Positions 57,776-64,000 of a stretch of 64,000 bases of DNA are shown piece after piece. How positions within the stretch are numbered: the first letter of the stretch is position 1; each line of letters starts with the position of its first letter. Source of the stretch: Mycolicibacterium thermoresistibile (GTDB taxonomy: Bacteria; Actinomycetota; Actinomycetes; Mycobacteriales; Mycobacteriaceae); NCBI RefSeq assembly GCF_900187065.1, contig NZ_LT906483.1:4154001-4218000 (forward strand), in the 5' to 3' direction. Both the position numbers and the translations under genes were made by a program. The notes under the pieces were generated by a model. It was not told the DNA's origin, made no database searches, and saw only the letters and a list, made by a program, of their open reading frames with translations.

Positions 57776-59256
57776 CGGTCGATCCGCACGTCGGGCCAGG
57801 GCGGCGGCCCGTCGAGCAACGCGGCATCGCCGTCGCTCGCCTCACCGAGGAAGCGGTTGAAGAACGCCACCGTGTACCGGGCGACGATGTCGTGACCGCG
57901 TTCGGCGCCGACCGGTCCGGACATGCCCAGCCTCTGCGCCAGCGGGGTGTACCGCGGCGCGTCGGTGTAGTTGAGGTGGAACATCCCGGGGATCTCCACG
58001 TGGTAGCCGTGCCCGGGAGCGCTCCCGGCGAAGGTCTCACGCTGGGTGGTGATGGTCTCATCCACCTCGTGGTCCGGCCAGCCGCCGTTGCGATCACGTT
58101 CGGCCAGAATGGATTCGGTGTCACGGGTCAGCCACATGGCGGGACGGCGCAGCCCGGTGCGCACCACCTCCGCGGGCATCGCGGCGTCCATCATCAGGCA
58201 GGCGCGCAGCCGTGAGTCGTCATGGCAGGCCTGGCCGACCGTGATCGCCCCCAGCGAGATGCCGAACGCCCCGGCGCGGTCGAGATCGAGCCGGCCGGTG
58301 AACAACCCGTTCGGGTCGTCGGCGTCGAGCCCGCCGAGCCGATCGAGCGCGAAGCCGATGTCCGCGGCGAGATAGGGGAACAATCCGGCGGGGAGCGGGA
58401 CGTCGCCGAGAGCCGGCGGCGGTGTCACCGGGGTGATGCTCTGCTGGATGACGTCGACGAGCCGGTCCTTGGGCCAACCGTCGACGGCGCGCCCGTCGGC
58501 GAGCACGGTGACCGCGGAGGTGTACGGCTGATCGAGGCCGACGACGACGAAACCGTGCGACACCAGTTGCTCGACCTGGAACATGTTGGACTGGCGGAAT
58601 CCGTTGAGCCCGGAGACGAAGACCAGAACCGGGTAGCGCGGGCGGTCCGGCGCGAGCGGCGGCTGCCGGGTGGCGTGGGTCGGGACCACGCCGAGGTGGC
58701 TGAACACGAATCCGGGGACGCCGAGCAGCCGGCCGGCCGCCGGGGCGAGCGTCGCCGCATCCGAGACATAGGGCTCGACCGGGGCGTCGGCGCCCGGCTC
58801 GGCGGGATACCAGACCTGCGCGACGATCTCCCGGCGCGCCGCCGGGTCGGCATCGAAGATCTCCCTGCGGTCGTCGTCGCGCCAGTGGTAGGTCACCGTG
58901 CCGATCGCGTACGGGCCCGTCGGCGGCGGAAACCGGAAGACCGGCACCGCCACCGGCACCACCACCGCCGCCGCGAGCAGCACGACGCCCACGGTCAGAC
59001 CGAGCAGCCGCCGCCACCCCGTGGGCGGGGCCGGCCGGCGCACACGCACGGCCCACCACAGCGTGACCCCGGCGGCCAGCGCATAGGCCGGTACCAGTTG
59101 CCACCGGTAGCCCTCGCCGATCAGCTGGGCGAGCGCGACCAACGCCGGCGCCGACGCCAGATGCCGTGCCCGGCGAGCACCCGCGGGTAACGGCAGAACC
59201 AGCATCGCGAGTCCGATGGCGTTCACGACACACAACAAGATCTCGCCGAACCGCAC
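57769..59256 (-). CDS. Membrane-anchored alpha/beta-hydrolase (PAF-acetylhydrolase-like)
   Basis: About 495 residues. Three membrane helices at the N-terminus, then an outer hydrolase domain with FGISLGAI (nucleophile Ser in GxSxG) and a late MFHLNY (probable catalytic His). WYPAEPG and LVFVSGLNGFR are typical of the platelet-activating-factor acetylhydrolase/chlorophyllase group. GTG 59256 is preferred; a start at 59298 is possible. Likely a lipid or ester hydrolase facing the periplasm. Confidence 0.78.
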   Translation of the reverse strand: MRFGEILLCVVNAIGLAMLVLPLPAGARRARHLASAPALVALAQLIGEGYRWQLVPAYALAAGVTLWWAVRVRRPAPPTGWRRLLGLTVGVVLLAAAVVVPVAVPVFRFPPPTGPYAIGTVTYHWRDDDRREIFDADPAARREIVAQVWYPAEPGADAPVEPYVSDAATLAPAAGRLLGVPGFVFSHLGVVPTHATRQPPLAPDRPRYPVLVFVSGLNGFRQSNMFQVEQLVSHGFVVVGLDQPYTSAVTVLADGRAVDGWPKDRLVDVIQQSITPVTPPPALGDVPLPAGLFPYLAADIGFALDRLGGLDADDPNGLFTGRLDLDRAGAFGISLGAITVGQACHDDSRLRACLMMDAAMPAEVVRTGLRRPAMWLTRDTESILAERDRNGGWPDHEVDETITTQRETFAGSAPGHGYHVEIPGMFHLNYTDAPRYTPLAQRLGMSGPVGAERGHDIVARYTVAFFNRFLGEASDGDAALLDGPPPWPDVRIDRR

Positions 59257-59332
59257 CCGGCCGATTATGCCGACGCCCCGGGCCCGCCACCTGTCCACCT
59301 GTCACGGTCACCTGCCGTCGAATCGCCCGTTC

Positions 59333-59338
59333 TAAGCT
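59333..59338 (+). promoter_or_regulatory. Probable -10 box (TAAGCT) of the HIT gene
   Basis: TAAGCT ends 6 bases before the ATG at 59345, a leaderless promoter arrangement. Confidence 0.5.
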
Positions 59339-59344
59339 CGGGGT

Positions 59345-59749
59345 ATGGCGACTGTTTTCACCAAGATCATCAACCGTGAGCTGCCCGGCCGGTTCGTCTA
59401 CGAAGACGACGAGGTGGTCGCGTTCCTGACCATCGAGCCGATGACGCAGGGCCACACCCTGGTGGTCCCGCGCGAGGAGATCGACCACTGGCAGAACATC
59501 GAACCCGAGAAGTTCGCCAAGGTGATGGGGGTGGCTCAGCTGATCGGCAAGGCAGTCACCAAGGCGTTCGACGCCGAACGGGCCGGGGTGATCATCGCCG
59601 GGCTGGAGGTGCCGCACCTGCACGTCCACGTATTCCCGGCCTACAACCTGACCGACTTCGGATTCGCCAACGTGGACCGCAACCCGTCGCCGGAATCGCT
59701 CGACGAGGCCCAGCAGAAGATCAAGGCGGCGCTGGCCGAACTCATCTGA
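59345..59749 (+). CDS. HIT-family nucleotide-binding protein
   Basis: A 134-residue histidine-triad protein. LHVHVFPAYN carries the HxHxH active site that hydrolyses adenosine phosphoramidates or similar nucleotides; TLVVPREEIDHW is the other family motif. Rv0759c-like. Followed 29 bases later by the decapeptide-repeat gene. Confidence 0.93.
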   Translation: MATVFTKIINRELPGRFVYEDDEVVAFLTIEPMTQGHTLVVPREEIDHWQNIEPEKFAKVMGVAQLIGKAVTKAFDAERAGVIIAGLEVPHLHVHVFPAYNLTDFGFANVDRNPSPESLDEAQQKIKAALAELI

Positions 59750-59766
59750 GCCGCACCGGTCGGCCC

Positions 59767-59772
59767 TAGACT
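59767..59772 (+). promoter_or_regulatory. Probable -10 box (TAGACT) of the decapeptide-repeat gene
   Basis: TAGACT ends 6 bases before the ATG at 59779; no ribosome-binding site is seen, suggesting a leaderless transcript. Confidence 0.45.
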
Positions 59773-59778
59773 GACGTC

Positions 59779-60501
59779 ATGAATCTGGGTAAGAGCCTGA
59801 TGCAGGTCGCCACCGCGCCGGTGCGCATCGGGCTCGCCGTCGCCGACGCCGGTCTGGAAGTCGCGGCCGCCGGCCTCGGCATGGCCCACCGCACGCTGGG
59901 TGAACCCACCGCCGGACCAAGCTCGGTCGCCGGCATCCTCGGGCTCGAGGACACCCTCGAACGGGCGAACCGGCTGGCCAAACTGCTCGACGAGGACGCC
60001 CCGCTGGGGCGTGCGCTGGCCCCGGACGGCCCGCTGGACCGGCTGATGCGGCCCGGCGGGGTGATCGACCGGCTGACCGCACCCGGGGGCGTGCTGGACC
60101 GGCTCACCGACGAGGAGGGCGGCCTGATGCGGGCGCTGGAGCCCGGCGGGCTGGTCGATCAGCTGCTCGCCGAGGACGGGCTGGTCGAACGGGTGCTCGC
60201 CGAGGACGGGCTGGCGGACCGGCTGCTCGCCGAGGGCGGCTTGATCGACCGGCTCACCGCCCGCGACGGGCCGCTCGAACAGCTCGCCGATGTCGCCGAC
60301 ACCCTGAACCGGCTCGCGCCCGGGCTGGAGGCCCTCGAACCCACCATCGCCGCGCTGCGCGAGGCGGTCATCACGTTGTCGCAGGTGGTGAACCCGCTGA
60401 GCAATATCGCCGACCGGATCCCGTTCCCCCGCCGCCCACCGCGGCGGATGCCGCCACGGGCCGTGCCGTCACAGCGGATCATCGAACCCGACGACGAGTG
60501 A
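59779..60501 (+). CDS. Decapeptide-repeat protein of unknown function
   Basis: A 240-residue protein with no recognised family. The N-terminus (residues 1-66) is helical with LMQVATAPVRIGLAV. Residues 71-170 are ten tandem 10-residue repeats close to AxxGxLDRLL, for example GPLDRLM, GVIDRLT, GLVDQLL and GLADRLL. A Leu-rich linker and a basic Pro/Arg tail (PRRPPRRMPPRAVP) follow. There is no signal peptide. The strict 30-nt period suggests a repeated structural solenoid, perhaps a scaffold at the membrane or cell wall. Confidence 0.75.
   Translation: MNLGKSLMQVATAPVRIGLAVADAGLEVAAAGLGMAHRTLGEPTAGPSSVAGILGLEDTLERANRLAKLLDEDAPLGRALAPDGPLDRLMRPGGVIDRLTAPGGVLDRLTDEEGGLMRALEPGGLVDQLLAEDGLVERVLAEDGLADRLLAEGGLIDRLTARDGPLEQLADVADTLNRLAPGLEALEPTIAALREAVITLSQVVNPLSNIADRIPFPRRPPRRMPPRAVPSQRIIEPDDE
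59989..60288 (+). repeat. Ten in-frame 30-nt tandem repeats coding for a decapeptide
   Basis: Ten units of exactly ten codons each, with hydrophobic residues at fixed positions (Leu/Val at 6, Leu at 9) and Gly at position 4 in most units. Divergence between units is considerable at DNA level, so the array is old and kept by selection on protein structure. Confidence 0.75.
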
Positions 60502-60504
60502 TCG

Positions 60505-60576
60505 AGCCCCCCGTCGGGATCGAACCGACGACCGCTCGCTTACAAGGCGAGTGCTCTACCACTGAGCTAGGGAGGC
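60505..60576 (-). tRNA. tRNA-Thr (anticodon TGT)
   Basis: A 72-nt cloverleaf on the minus strand: acceptor GCCTCCC/GGGGGGC (one G-U pair), D stem GCTC/GAGC, anticodon stem CTCGC/GCGAG with loop CTTGTAA, and T arm GTCGG-TTCGATC-CCGAC. The discriminator base is T; CCA is not encoded. Confidence 0.95.
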
Positions 60577-60642
60577 GCTGCTGTTGCGCCTGACAGGTTA
60601 CCAATCCGTCATCCGGCGCCATGATCTTCGCCCATCGAAGCG

Positions 60643-61251
60643 TCAGCGCAGCCGCCCGGCCAGGACGGGTTTGCCGGGGCCGCCGAGCTCGTCGACGACC
60701 GCAGCCCGGCCGGTCATCGCCATGAGCAGCGCCTCGCCGGTGCCGCTGACCTCGGGACCCTCTCCGTGGGTCCAGTCGATGTCGGTGGCGTGTAGTCGCA
60801 GTCCCCGGATGCGTCGTCCGGCGCCGAGGCGGGGATTGCCCGGCACGGACCGCAGCACCCGCAGCAGACGATCCGCGGCGATGGTGCGTGGCCGGCCCAG
60901 GGGGCGCCGGATGTCCTGATGGTGCACGGTCCCGTCGACGAGGGCGATCATGCCGCCGAAACCGGCGGTGAGTCCGCGTGGCCACAGGTGCCGGTTGAGG
61001 AAGTCGAGCAGTTGTTCGGGGCTCAACGAACCGAACTCGTCGACACCGACTTGATTGGCCCGGACCACATACCCCTTGGCGAACCGCTTCAGCAGACCGA
61101 ACGGACCCAGTTCCTCATAACTGATCACGTGGGCGACAACGTCTTTCACCGTCCATCGGGCGCACAGGCTGGGCGTCGCCCACTGCTCGGGGGTCAGTGT
61201 CGCCAAGAACTGAGCCAGCTCCGTCCGCTCGGCGTATGCCATGTCCATCAT
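60643..61251 (-). CDS. Maleylpyruvate-isomerase-family (DinB-like) mycothiol-type protein
   Basis: A 202-residue DinB/MDMPI-like protein. LTPEQWATPSLCARWTVKDVVAHVISYEE is the family's N-terminal helix with the metal-binding His, and VHHQDIRRPLG supplies later His residues. Actinobacterial members act with mycothiol or have unknown substrates. The ATG at 61251 follows GGGAAGAAG; nearby in-frame ATGs exist. Confidence 0.85.
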   Translation of the reverse strand: MMDMAYAERTELAQFLATLTPEQWATPSLCARWTVKDVVAHVISYEELGPFGLLKRFAKGYVVRANQVGVDEFGSLSPEQLLDFLNRHLWPRGLTAGFGGMIALVDGTVHHQDIRRPLGRPRTIAADRLLRVLRSVPGNPRLGAGRRIRGLRLHATDIDWTHGEGPEVSGTGEALLMAMTGRAAVVDELGGPGKPVLAGRLR

Positions 61252-61332
61252 GGGGCGCTTCTTCCCTGCCGGTTCGGCACGCCTCGATCCGGCCGGCTCA
61301 CCGACCGAACAAGGCATGTGCGCCGCTGCTGC

Positions 61333-61338
61333 GACAAT
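61333..61338 (+). promoter_or_regulatory. Probable -10 box (GACAAT) of the methyltransferase gene
   Basis: GACAAT ends 6 bases before the ATG at 61345. It departs from TANNNT at the first base only. No ribosome-binding site lies in the gap. Confidence 0.35.
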
Positions 61339-61344
61339 GCCTCC

Positions 61345-61950
61345 ATGGTCGAGAAGAGTCTGTGGATGCGCAAGGTCGAGGCCGATCCGGGCCACTCGCA
61401 GTGGTACATCGAACGCTTCCGGGCGATGGCCCGCGCCGGGGAGGATCTGGTCGGTGAGGCCCGCCTCGTCGACGCGATGGCCCCACGCAACGCGCACATC
61501 CTGGACGCCGGCTGCGGTCCGGGCCGGCTCGGCGGCTACCTGTCCGCGGCCGGTCACCGCGTCGTCGGGGTCGATGTCGACCCGGCCCTCATCGAGGCGG
61601 CGGAACAGGATTATCCGGGTCCGCAGTACCTGGTCGGCGACCTCGCCGAACTCGACCTTCCGGCCCGCGGCATCCCGGACCCGTTCGACGTCATCGTGAT
61701 GGCCGGCAATGTGATGGCGTTCCTGGCCCCGAGCACCCGCACCACGGTGTTGAGCCGGCTGCGTGCTCATCTGGCCGAAGACGGCCGCGCCGCAATCGGA
61801 TTCGGCGCCGGCCGGGACTACGATTTCGACGAGTTCCTCGCCGACGCCGCCACCGCCGGGCTCACCCCGGACCTGCTGCTGTCCACCTGGGATCTGCGTC
61901 CGTTCACCGAGGACTCCGAATTCCTGGTGGCGCTGCTGCGCCGGGCGTAG
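61345..61950 (+). CDS. Class I SAM-dependent methyltransferase
   Basis: A 201-residue Rossmann-type methyltransferase. ILDAGCGPGRLGGYL is motif I, VVGVDVDPALI motif II acidic loop, and FDVIVMAGNVMAFL motif IV. Target unknown. Start ATG at 61345. Confidence 0.88.
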   Translation: MVEKSLWMRKVEADPGHSQWYIERFRAMARAGEDLVGEARLVDAMAPRNAHILDAGCGPGRLGGYLSAAGHRVVGVDVDPALIEAAEQDYPGPQYLVGDLAELDLPARGIPDPFDVIVMAGNVMAFLAPSTRTTVLSRLRAHLAEDGRAAIGFGAGRDYDFDEFLADAATAGLTPDLLLSTWDLRPFTEDSEFLVALLRRA

Positions 61951-62100
61951 CCGCCGCACCGCGCAGATTCTTTACCAAGCCAACGATCCGTTGCGCCAGT
62001 TCATCATTCGCCCCCAAGCCCGGTTCTCGCGGCGGATAATTCGCTACGTGGCGATCCGTGGACAGCCGGTTCCGGATGCCGTTCGGGGGGAGGAATCGAC

Positions 62101-62412
62101 ATGAAGTTCGTGATGACGTGGACCACCCGGCTGACCGGGTCCGCGCAGGACAACGAGGCGTCGGTGAAACGCGGCCTGGAACTGTTCTCGAAGTGGGCAC
62201 GTCCGGCCGGCACGACGTTTCACCAGTTCGTCGGCCGTGTCGACGGCACCGGCGGTTTCGCCGTCGTGGAGACCGACGACCCGAAGGATCTGCTCGACGG
62301 TGCGACGAAGTTCAGCGCGCTGAACGAGTTCGCGATCCACCCGGTGGTGGACATCGAGGAATGGGTGCACAGCGCCCAGGAAGGCATCGACTTCCGGGAG
62401 TCGATCTCTTGA
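62101..62412 (+). CDS. DUF3303 domain protein
   Basis: A 103-residue protein. MKFVMTWTTRLTGSAQ, FHQFVGRVDGTGGFAVVETDD and NEFAIHPVVDIEEWV match the small DUF3303 alpha/beta fold. Function unknown. GGGGGGAGGAATCGAC precedes the ATG, a strong ribosome-binding site. Confidence 0.82.
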   Translation: MKFVMTWTTRLTGSAQDNEASVKRGLELFSKWARPAGTTFHQFVGRVDGTGGFAVVETDDPKDLLDGATKFSALNEFAIHPVVDIEEWVHSAQEGIDFRESIS

Positions 62413-62446
62413 CCTCGGCGTCTGACCGGGGCCGTTTCGACCGGTG

Positions 62447-62764
62447 CTACACCTTGCCGCTGTGCTGCGGACAGAAGTACAGCGGCGCCCCGGCCACGAT
62501 GAAGTTGGTCAGCGCCTCGTCGTCGGTGCGGGCGTCGAGTTCCTCGACGACCGTCTCCCAACCCGCGCCGCTGTCGTACTGGGCGCACACATCGGTGGCG
62601 TAGCCGACGATCGTCGCGCAGTCACCGGTGTAGCCCACCCCGGTCATCGCCTGGCAGAACTCCGCGTCGGGACTCGCATTCGCGGCCGGCGCGGCGACGA
62701 ACAACGTCATCAAACCGACGGAGAACAGGCCGGCGGATCCCAGTGCGAGTTTCATGACATCCAT
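62447..62764 (-). CDS. DUF732-like small secreted protein
   Basis: A 105-residue exported protein. A signal peptide (LALGSAGLFSVGLMTLFVAAPAANA) precedes a mature domain with four cysteines (DAEFCQAM, GDCATIV, DVCAQY, LYFCPQHSG) as in mycobacterial DUF732 proteins. Starts at ATG 62764 or 62755. Function unknown. Confidence 0.78.
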   Translation of the reverse strand: MDVMKLALGSAGLFSVGLMTLFVAAPAANASPDAEFCQAMTGVGYTGDCATIVGYATDVCAQYDSGAGWETVVEELDARTDDEALTNFIVAGAPLYFCPQHSGKV

Positions 62765-62835
62765 CGTCCCCGGCGATGGTGAGAACGTCTGGAACATCGG
62801 CCAGAAATGTCTGATTCGTGACCGAAAACACCGAT

Positions 62836-62865
62836 CGGCCCGCCACCGCGAACAGTGGCGGGCCG
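62836..62865 (-). terminator. Hairpin after the SnoaL-like gene
   Basis: CGGCCCGCCAC (62836-62846) and GTGGCGGGCCG (62855-62865) pair exactly across an 8-base loop. It lies beyond the 62939 stop on the minus strand. Confidence 0.7.
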
Positions 62866-62889
62866 GCCGGGGGACCGTTTGCGCGCATG

Positions 62890-62943
62890 CCCCCTCTGCG
62901 TCTCCTCCTCTGCGGTCCCCTCCTCTGCGCCCCCTCCTCTACG
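62890..62943. repeat. Four short direct repeats CCTCCTCTGCG
   Basis: Copies begin at 62890 (CCCCCTCTGCG), 62904, 62919 and 62933 (CCTCCTCTACG), spaced 14-15 bases. The last copy contains the stop codon of the minus-strand SnoaL-like gene. On that strand they read as purine-rich GGAGG units. No function is evident. Confidence 0.55.
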
Positions 62944-63328
62944 TGGAAGCCACCTGCTTCCTGCCGTAGATGCGTTCCATCATCGCCGTGTCGGTGTAGA
63001 CCTGCGCACGGACGGTCTTGCCGTCACGCAGGGTGAACACATCGGCGTCCTGGGCCGACTCACTGCCGAGGGCGACGTCGGTGAGGGCGACCACCGTGTC
63101 CCCGTCGGCGATCAGCCGGTTGACCTTGACGGTCGCTCCCTTTTCGGCGAGTTTGCCGAGGAAGTCGAGGAACTCGGCCTTGCCGTGATAAGTGCCGCTG
63201 ATGGCGCTGTCGCCGGGTTGCACCCACTCCACGTCGTCGTCGAACAGGCTGAGCACGGTTTCCATGTCACCGGCCGCGAAGGCCTCGTAGCCGCGCCTGA
63301 TGGTGTCGATGTTCTGTTCAGCTGACAT
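62939..63328 (-). CDS. SnoaL/NTF2-like polyketide-cyclase-family protein
   Basis: A 129-residue NTF2-fold protein: NIDTIRRGYEAFAAGDME, LFDDDVEWVQPG and YHGKAEFLDFL are the SnoaL-like signature, and VFTLRDGKTVRAQVYTD is the last strand pair. Likely a small-molecule enzyme or stress protein. The ATG at 63328 has GAGGAAACC upstream. Possible terminator after it. Confidence 0.85.
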   Translation of the reverse strand: MSAEQNIDTIRRGYEAFAAGDMETVLSLFDDDVEWVQPGDSAISGTYHGKAEFLDFLGKLAEKGATVKVNRLIADGDTVVALTDVALGSESAQDADVFTLRDGKTVRAQVYTDTAMMERIYGRKQVAST

Positions 63329-63861
63329 TGCGGTTTCCTCTCGTGCGCATCCGGATGGTCGGCCGTGACGGTTGTTCGGCCGGTCCGGTGAGTCGCACGA
63401 GCGCGGCCCCCCGGATCGGTCAGATTCCCCCCGCCGCTCCAAGTATCCGCCCCTGACCAGCGCCGATGGCCCGATCCGACCGCAGAGATCCACCGCTGCT
63501 GCCGTTCTCAACATCCGGCGCCGACCCCACCGCGGCCGAGCTACCGCGCGACCGCCGGACCGGCCCCCAGATCGGTTGTGGCACAGGTTCATCGCTGATG
63601 TTTCGGCATGGTCAGTTACGCCGCGGCCAGGACCGGCCGCCCGCGAATTTCCCGGCCCGTCCGGCCACCCGCGGGAGCCGATCGGTGGCGGATCCGAGCC
63701 TTGTCGGCCCGGCGGATCCTGCGTAGCGTCGACCCGGGCCGGGTTGCGAGTCAGCCCACTGTCGATACCGCCTGTGACTGGCGACACCTCTCGGGTACGC
63801 TGCTGCTGAGCGACTGCTTAGCATGTCCGACCGGCTCGAGATGACGATGGGAGCAACCACC
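63329..63861. other. Divergent intergenic region upstream of the molybdenum hydroxylase
   Basis: About 530 bases with no gene I can support; reading frames here are Arg/Pro/Ala-rich shadows. Near the right end, the imperfect repeat GCTGAGC-GACT-GCTTAGC (about 63804-63821) lies next to a possible TAGCAT -10 box and may regulate the downstream gene. Confidence 0.4.
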
Positions 63862-64000
63862 ATGACCGTGTCTTCTGCTGGGCCTTCAGCGGGGACGGTT
63901 CCGGCCCGCTACGCGGGCAGCCGGGTGCCGCGAGTCGAGGACACCCGGCTGCTGACCGGCCGGGGCACCTTCGTCGACGACATCATCCGCCCCGGGATGC
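63862..64000 (+). CDS. Xanthine dehydrogenase/CO dehydrogenase large-subunit-like protein, 5' part
   Basis: The first 46 codons of a molybdenum hydroxylase large subunit. YAGSRVPRVEDTRLLTGRGTFVDD is split here only by length rules: it contains VPRVEDTRLL and GRGTFVDDI, the conserved N-terminus of CoxL/XdhA-type proteins. ATG 63862 has GGGAG 8 bases upstream; in-frame ATGs from 63823 are possible. The rest lies outside the window. Confidence 0.75.
   Translation, partial: MTVSSAGPSAGTVPARYAGSRVPRVEDTRLLTGRGTFVDDIIRPGM

Noticed and set aside
63372..63809. 145-codon plus-strand frame upstream of the molybdenum hydroxylase
   Set aside because: Arg/Pro/Ser-rich shadow-type composition and no start signal; treated as intergenic.
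1..64000. CRISPR array, insertion sequence, prophage or rRNA
   Set aside because: No regularly spaced direct repeats with unique spacers, no transposase or integrase-like protein and no rRNA sequence were seen.

Overview
The window is high-GC actinobacterial DNA, almost certainly from a mycobacterium of the rapid-growing Mycolicibacterium type. Gene order follows, in reverse, the Mycobacterium tuberculosis segment that I recall as Rv0812 to Rv0759c: pabC-like, ygfZ, DUF3073, purM, purF, purL, pepC, DyP/encapsulin, purQ/purS, an FAD dehydrogenase, ptrB, purC, cyp126, purB, purD, a dehydrogenase cluster, then tetR-cyp123-SDR-cyp51-ferredoxin-adhB and a HIT protein. Orthologue names rest on protein similarity and gene order recalled from memory, because no search could be run. 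Several genes have no counterpart in the M. tuberculosis order as I remember it; these are the likely accessory genes.

Layout. 1-12.4 kb: aminodeoxychorismate lyase (cut by the window edge), a YgfZ-like protein, DUF3073, purM, purF and purL, with small membrane and lipid-binding passenger genes. 12.6-15.4 kb: a large secreted PE-PPE-domain-like protein. 15.4-18.9 kb: a VOC protein, aminopeptidase pepC and the DyP peroxidase-encapsulin nanocompartment pair. 18.97-22.67 kb: an A/T-richer island coding for an EspC-like type VII secretion substrate, a WXG-type effector broken by an apparent one-base frameshift, a membrane protein and a lipoprotein. 22.9-27.6 kb: purQ, purS, a metallo-beta-lactamase-fold hydrolase, an FAD dehydrogenase and a DUF2334 protein. 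27.6-31.6 kb: glutathione peroxidase, a hemerythrin-like protein, an orphan cytochrome oxidase subunit I, a cysteine-bearing HTH regulator and a 7Fe ferredoxin. 31.6-43.5 kb: ptrB, purC, cyp126, purB, an APC transporter and purD with a Cu-only-SOD-like lipoprotein. 43.5-57.8 kb: P450, dehydrogenase and CYP51 clusters with three TetR regulators. 57.8-64 kb: hydrolase, HIT protein, a decapeptide-repeat protein, tRNA-Thr(TGT), small enzymes and the start of a molybdenum hydroxylase large subunit.

How the genes work together. Eight genes of the purine route (purM, F, L, Q, S, C, B, D) all lie on the minus strand, and many are joined to unrelated passenger genes by ATGA, GTGA or TGATG overlaps, which suggests translational coupling. 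The cyp51 block reads as one co-directional oxidation unit: regulator, two P450s, ferredoxin, dehydrogenases and NTF2-like proteins.

The strongest candidate for an undescribed system lies at 28.1-31.6 kb. The hemerythrin gene, the orphan ctaD and the fdxA-regulator operon each start behind the same 27-bp palindrome (10-bp arms, 7-bp spacer; consensus left arm TTTWTYACAA). At the first two promoters the palindrome overlaps a TATATT -10 box by the same two bases. The regulator encoded inside this set carries three cysteines near its C-terminus, so I infer a self-contained redox, NO or iron-sulfur-responsive regulon.
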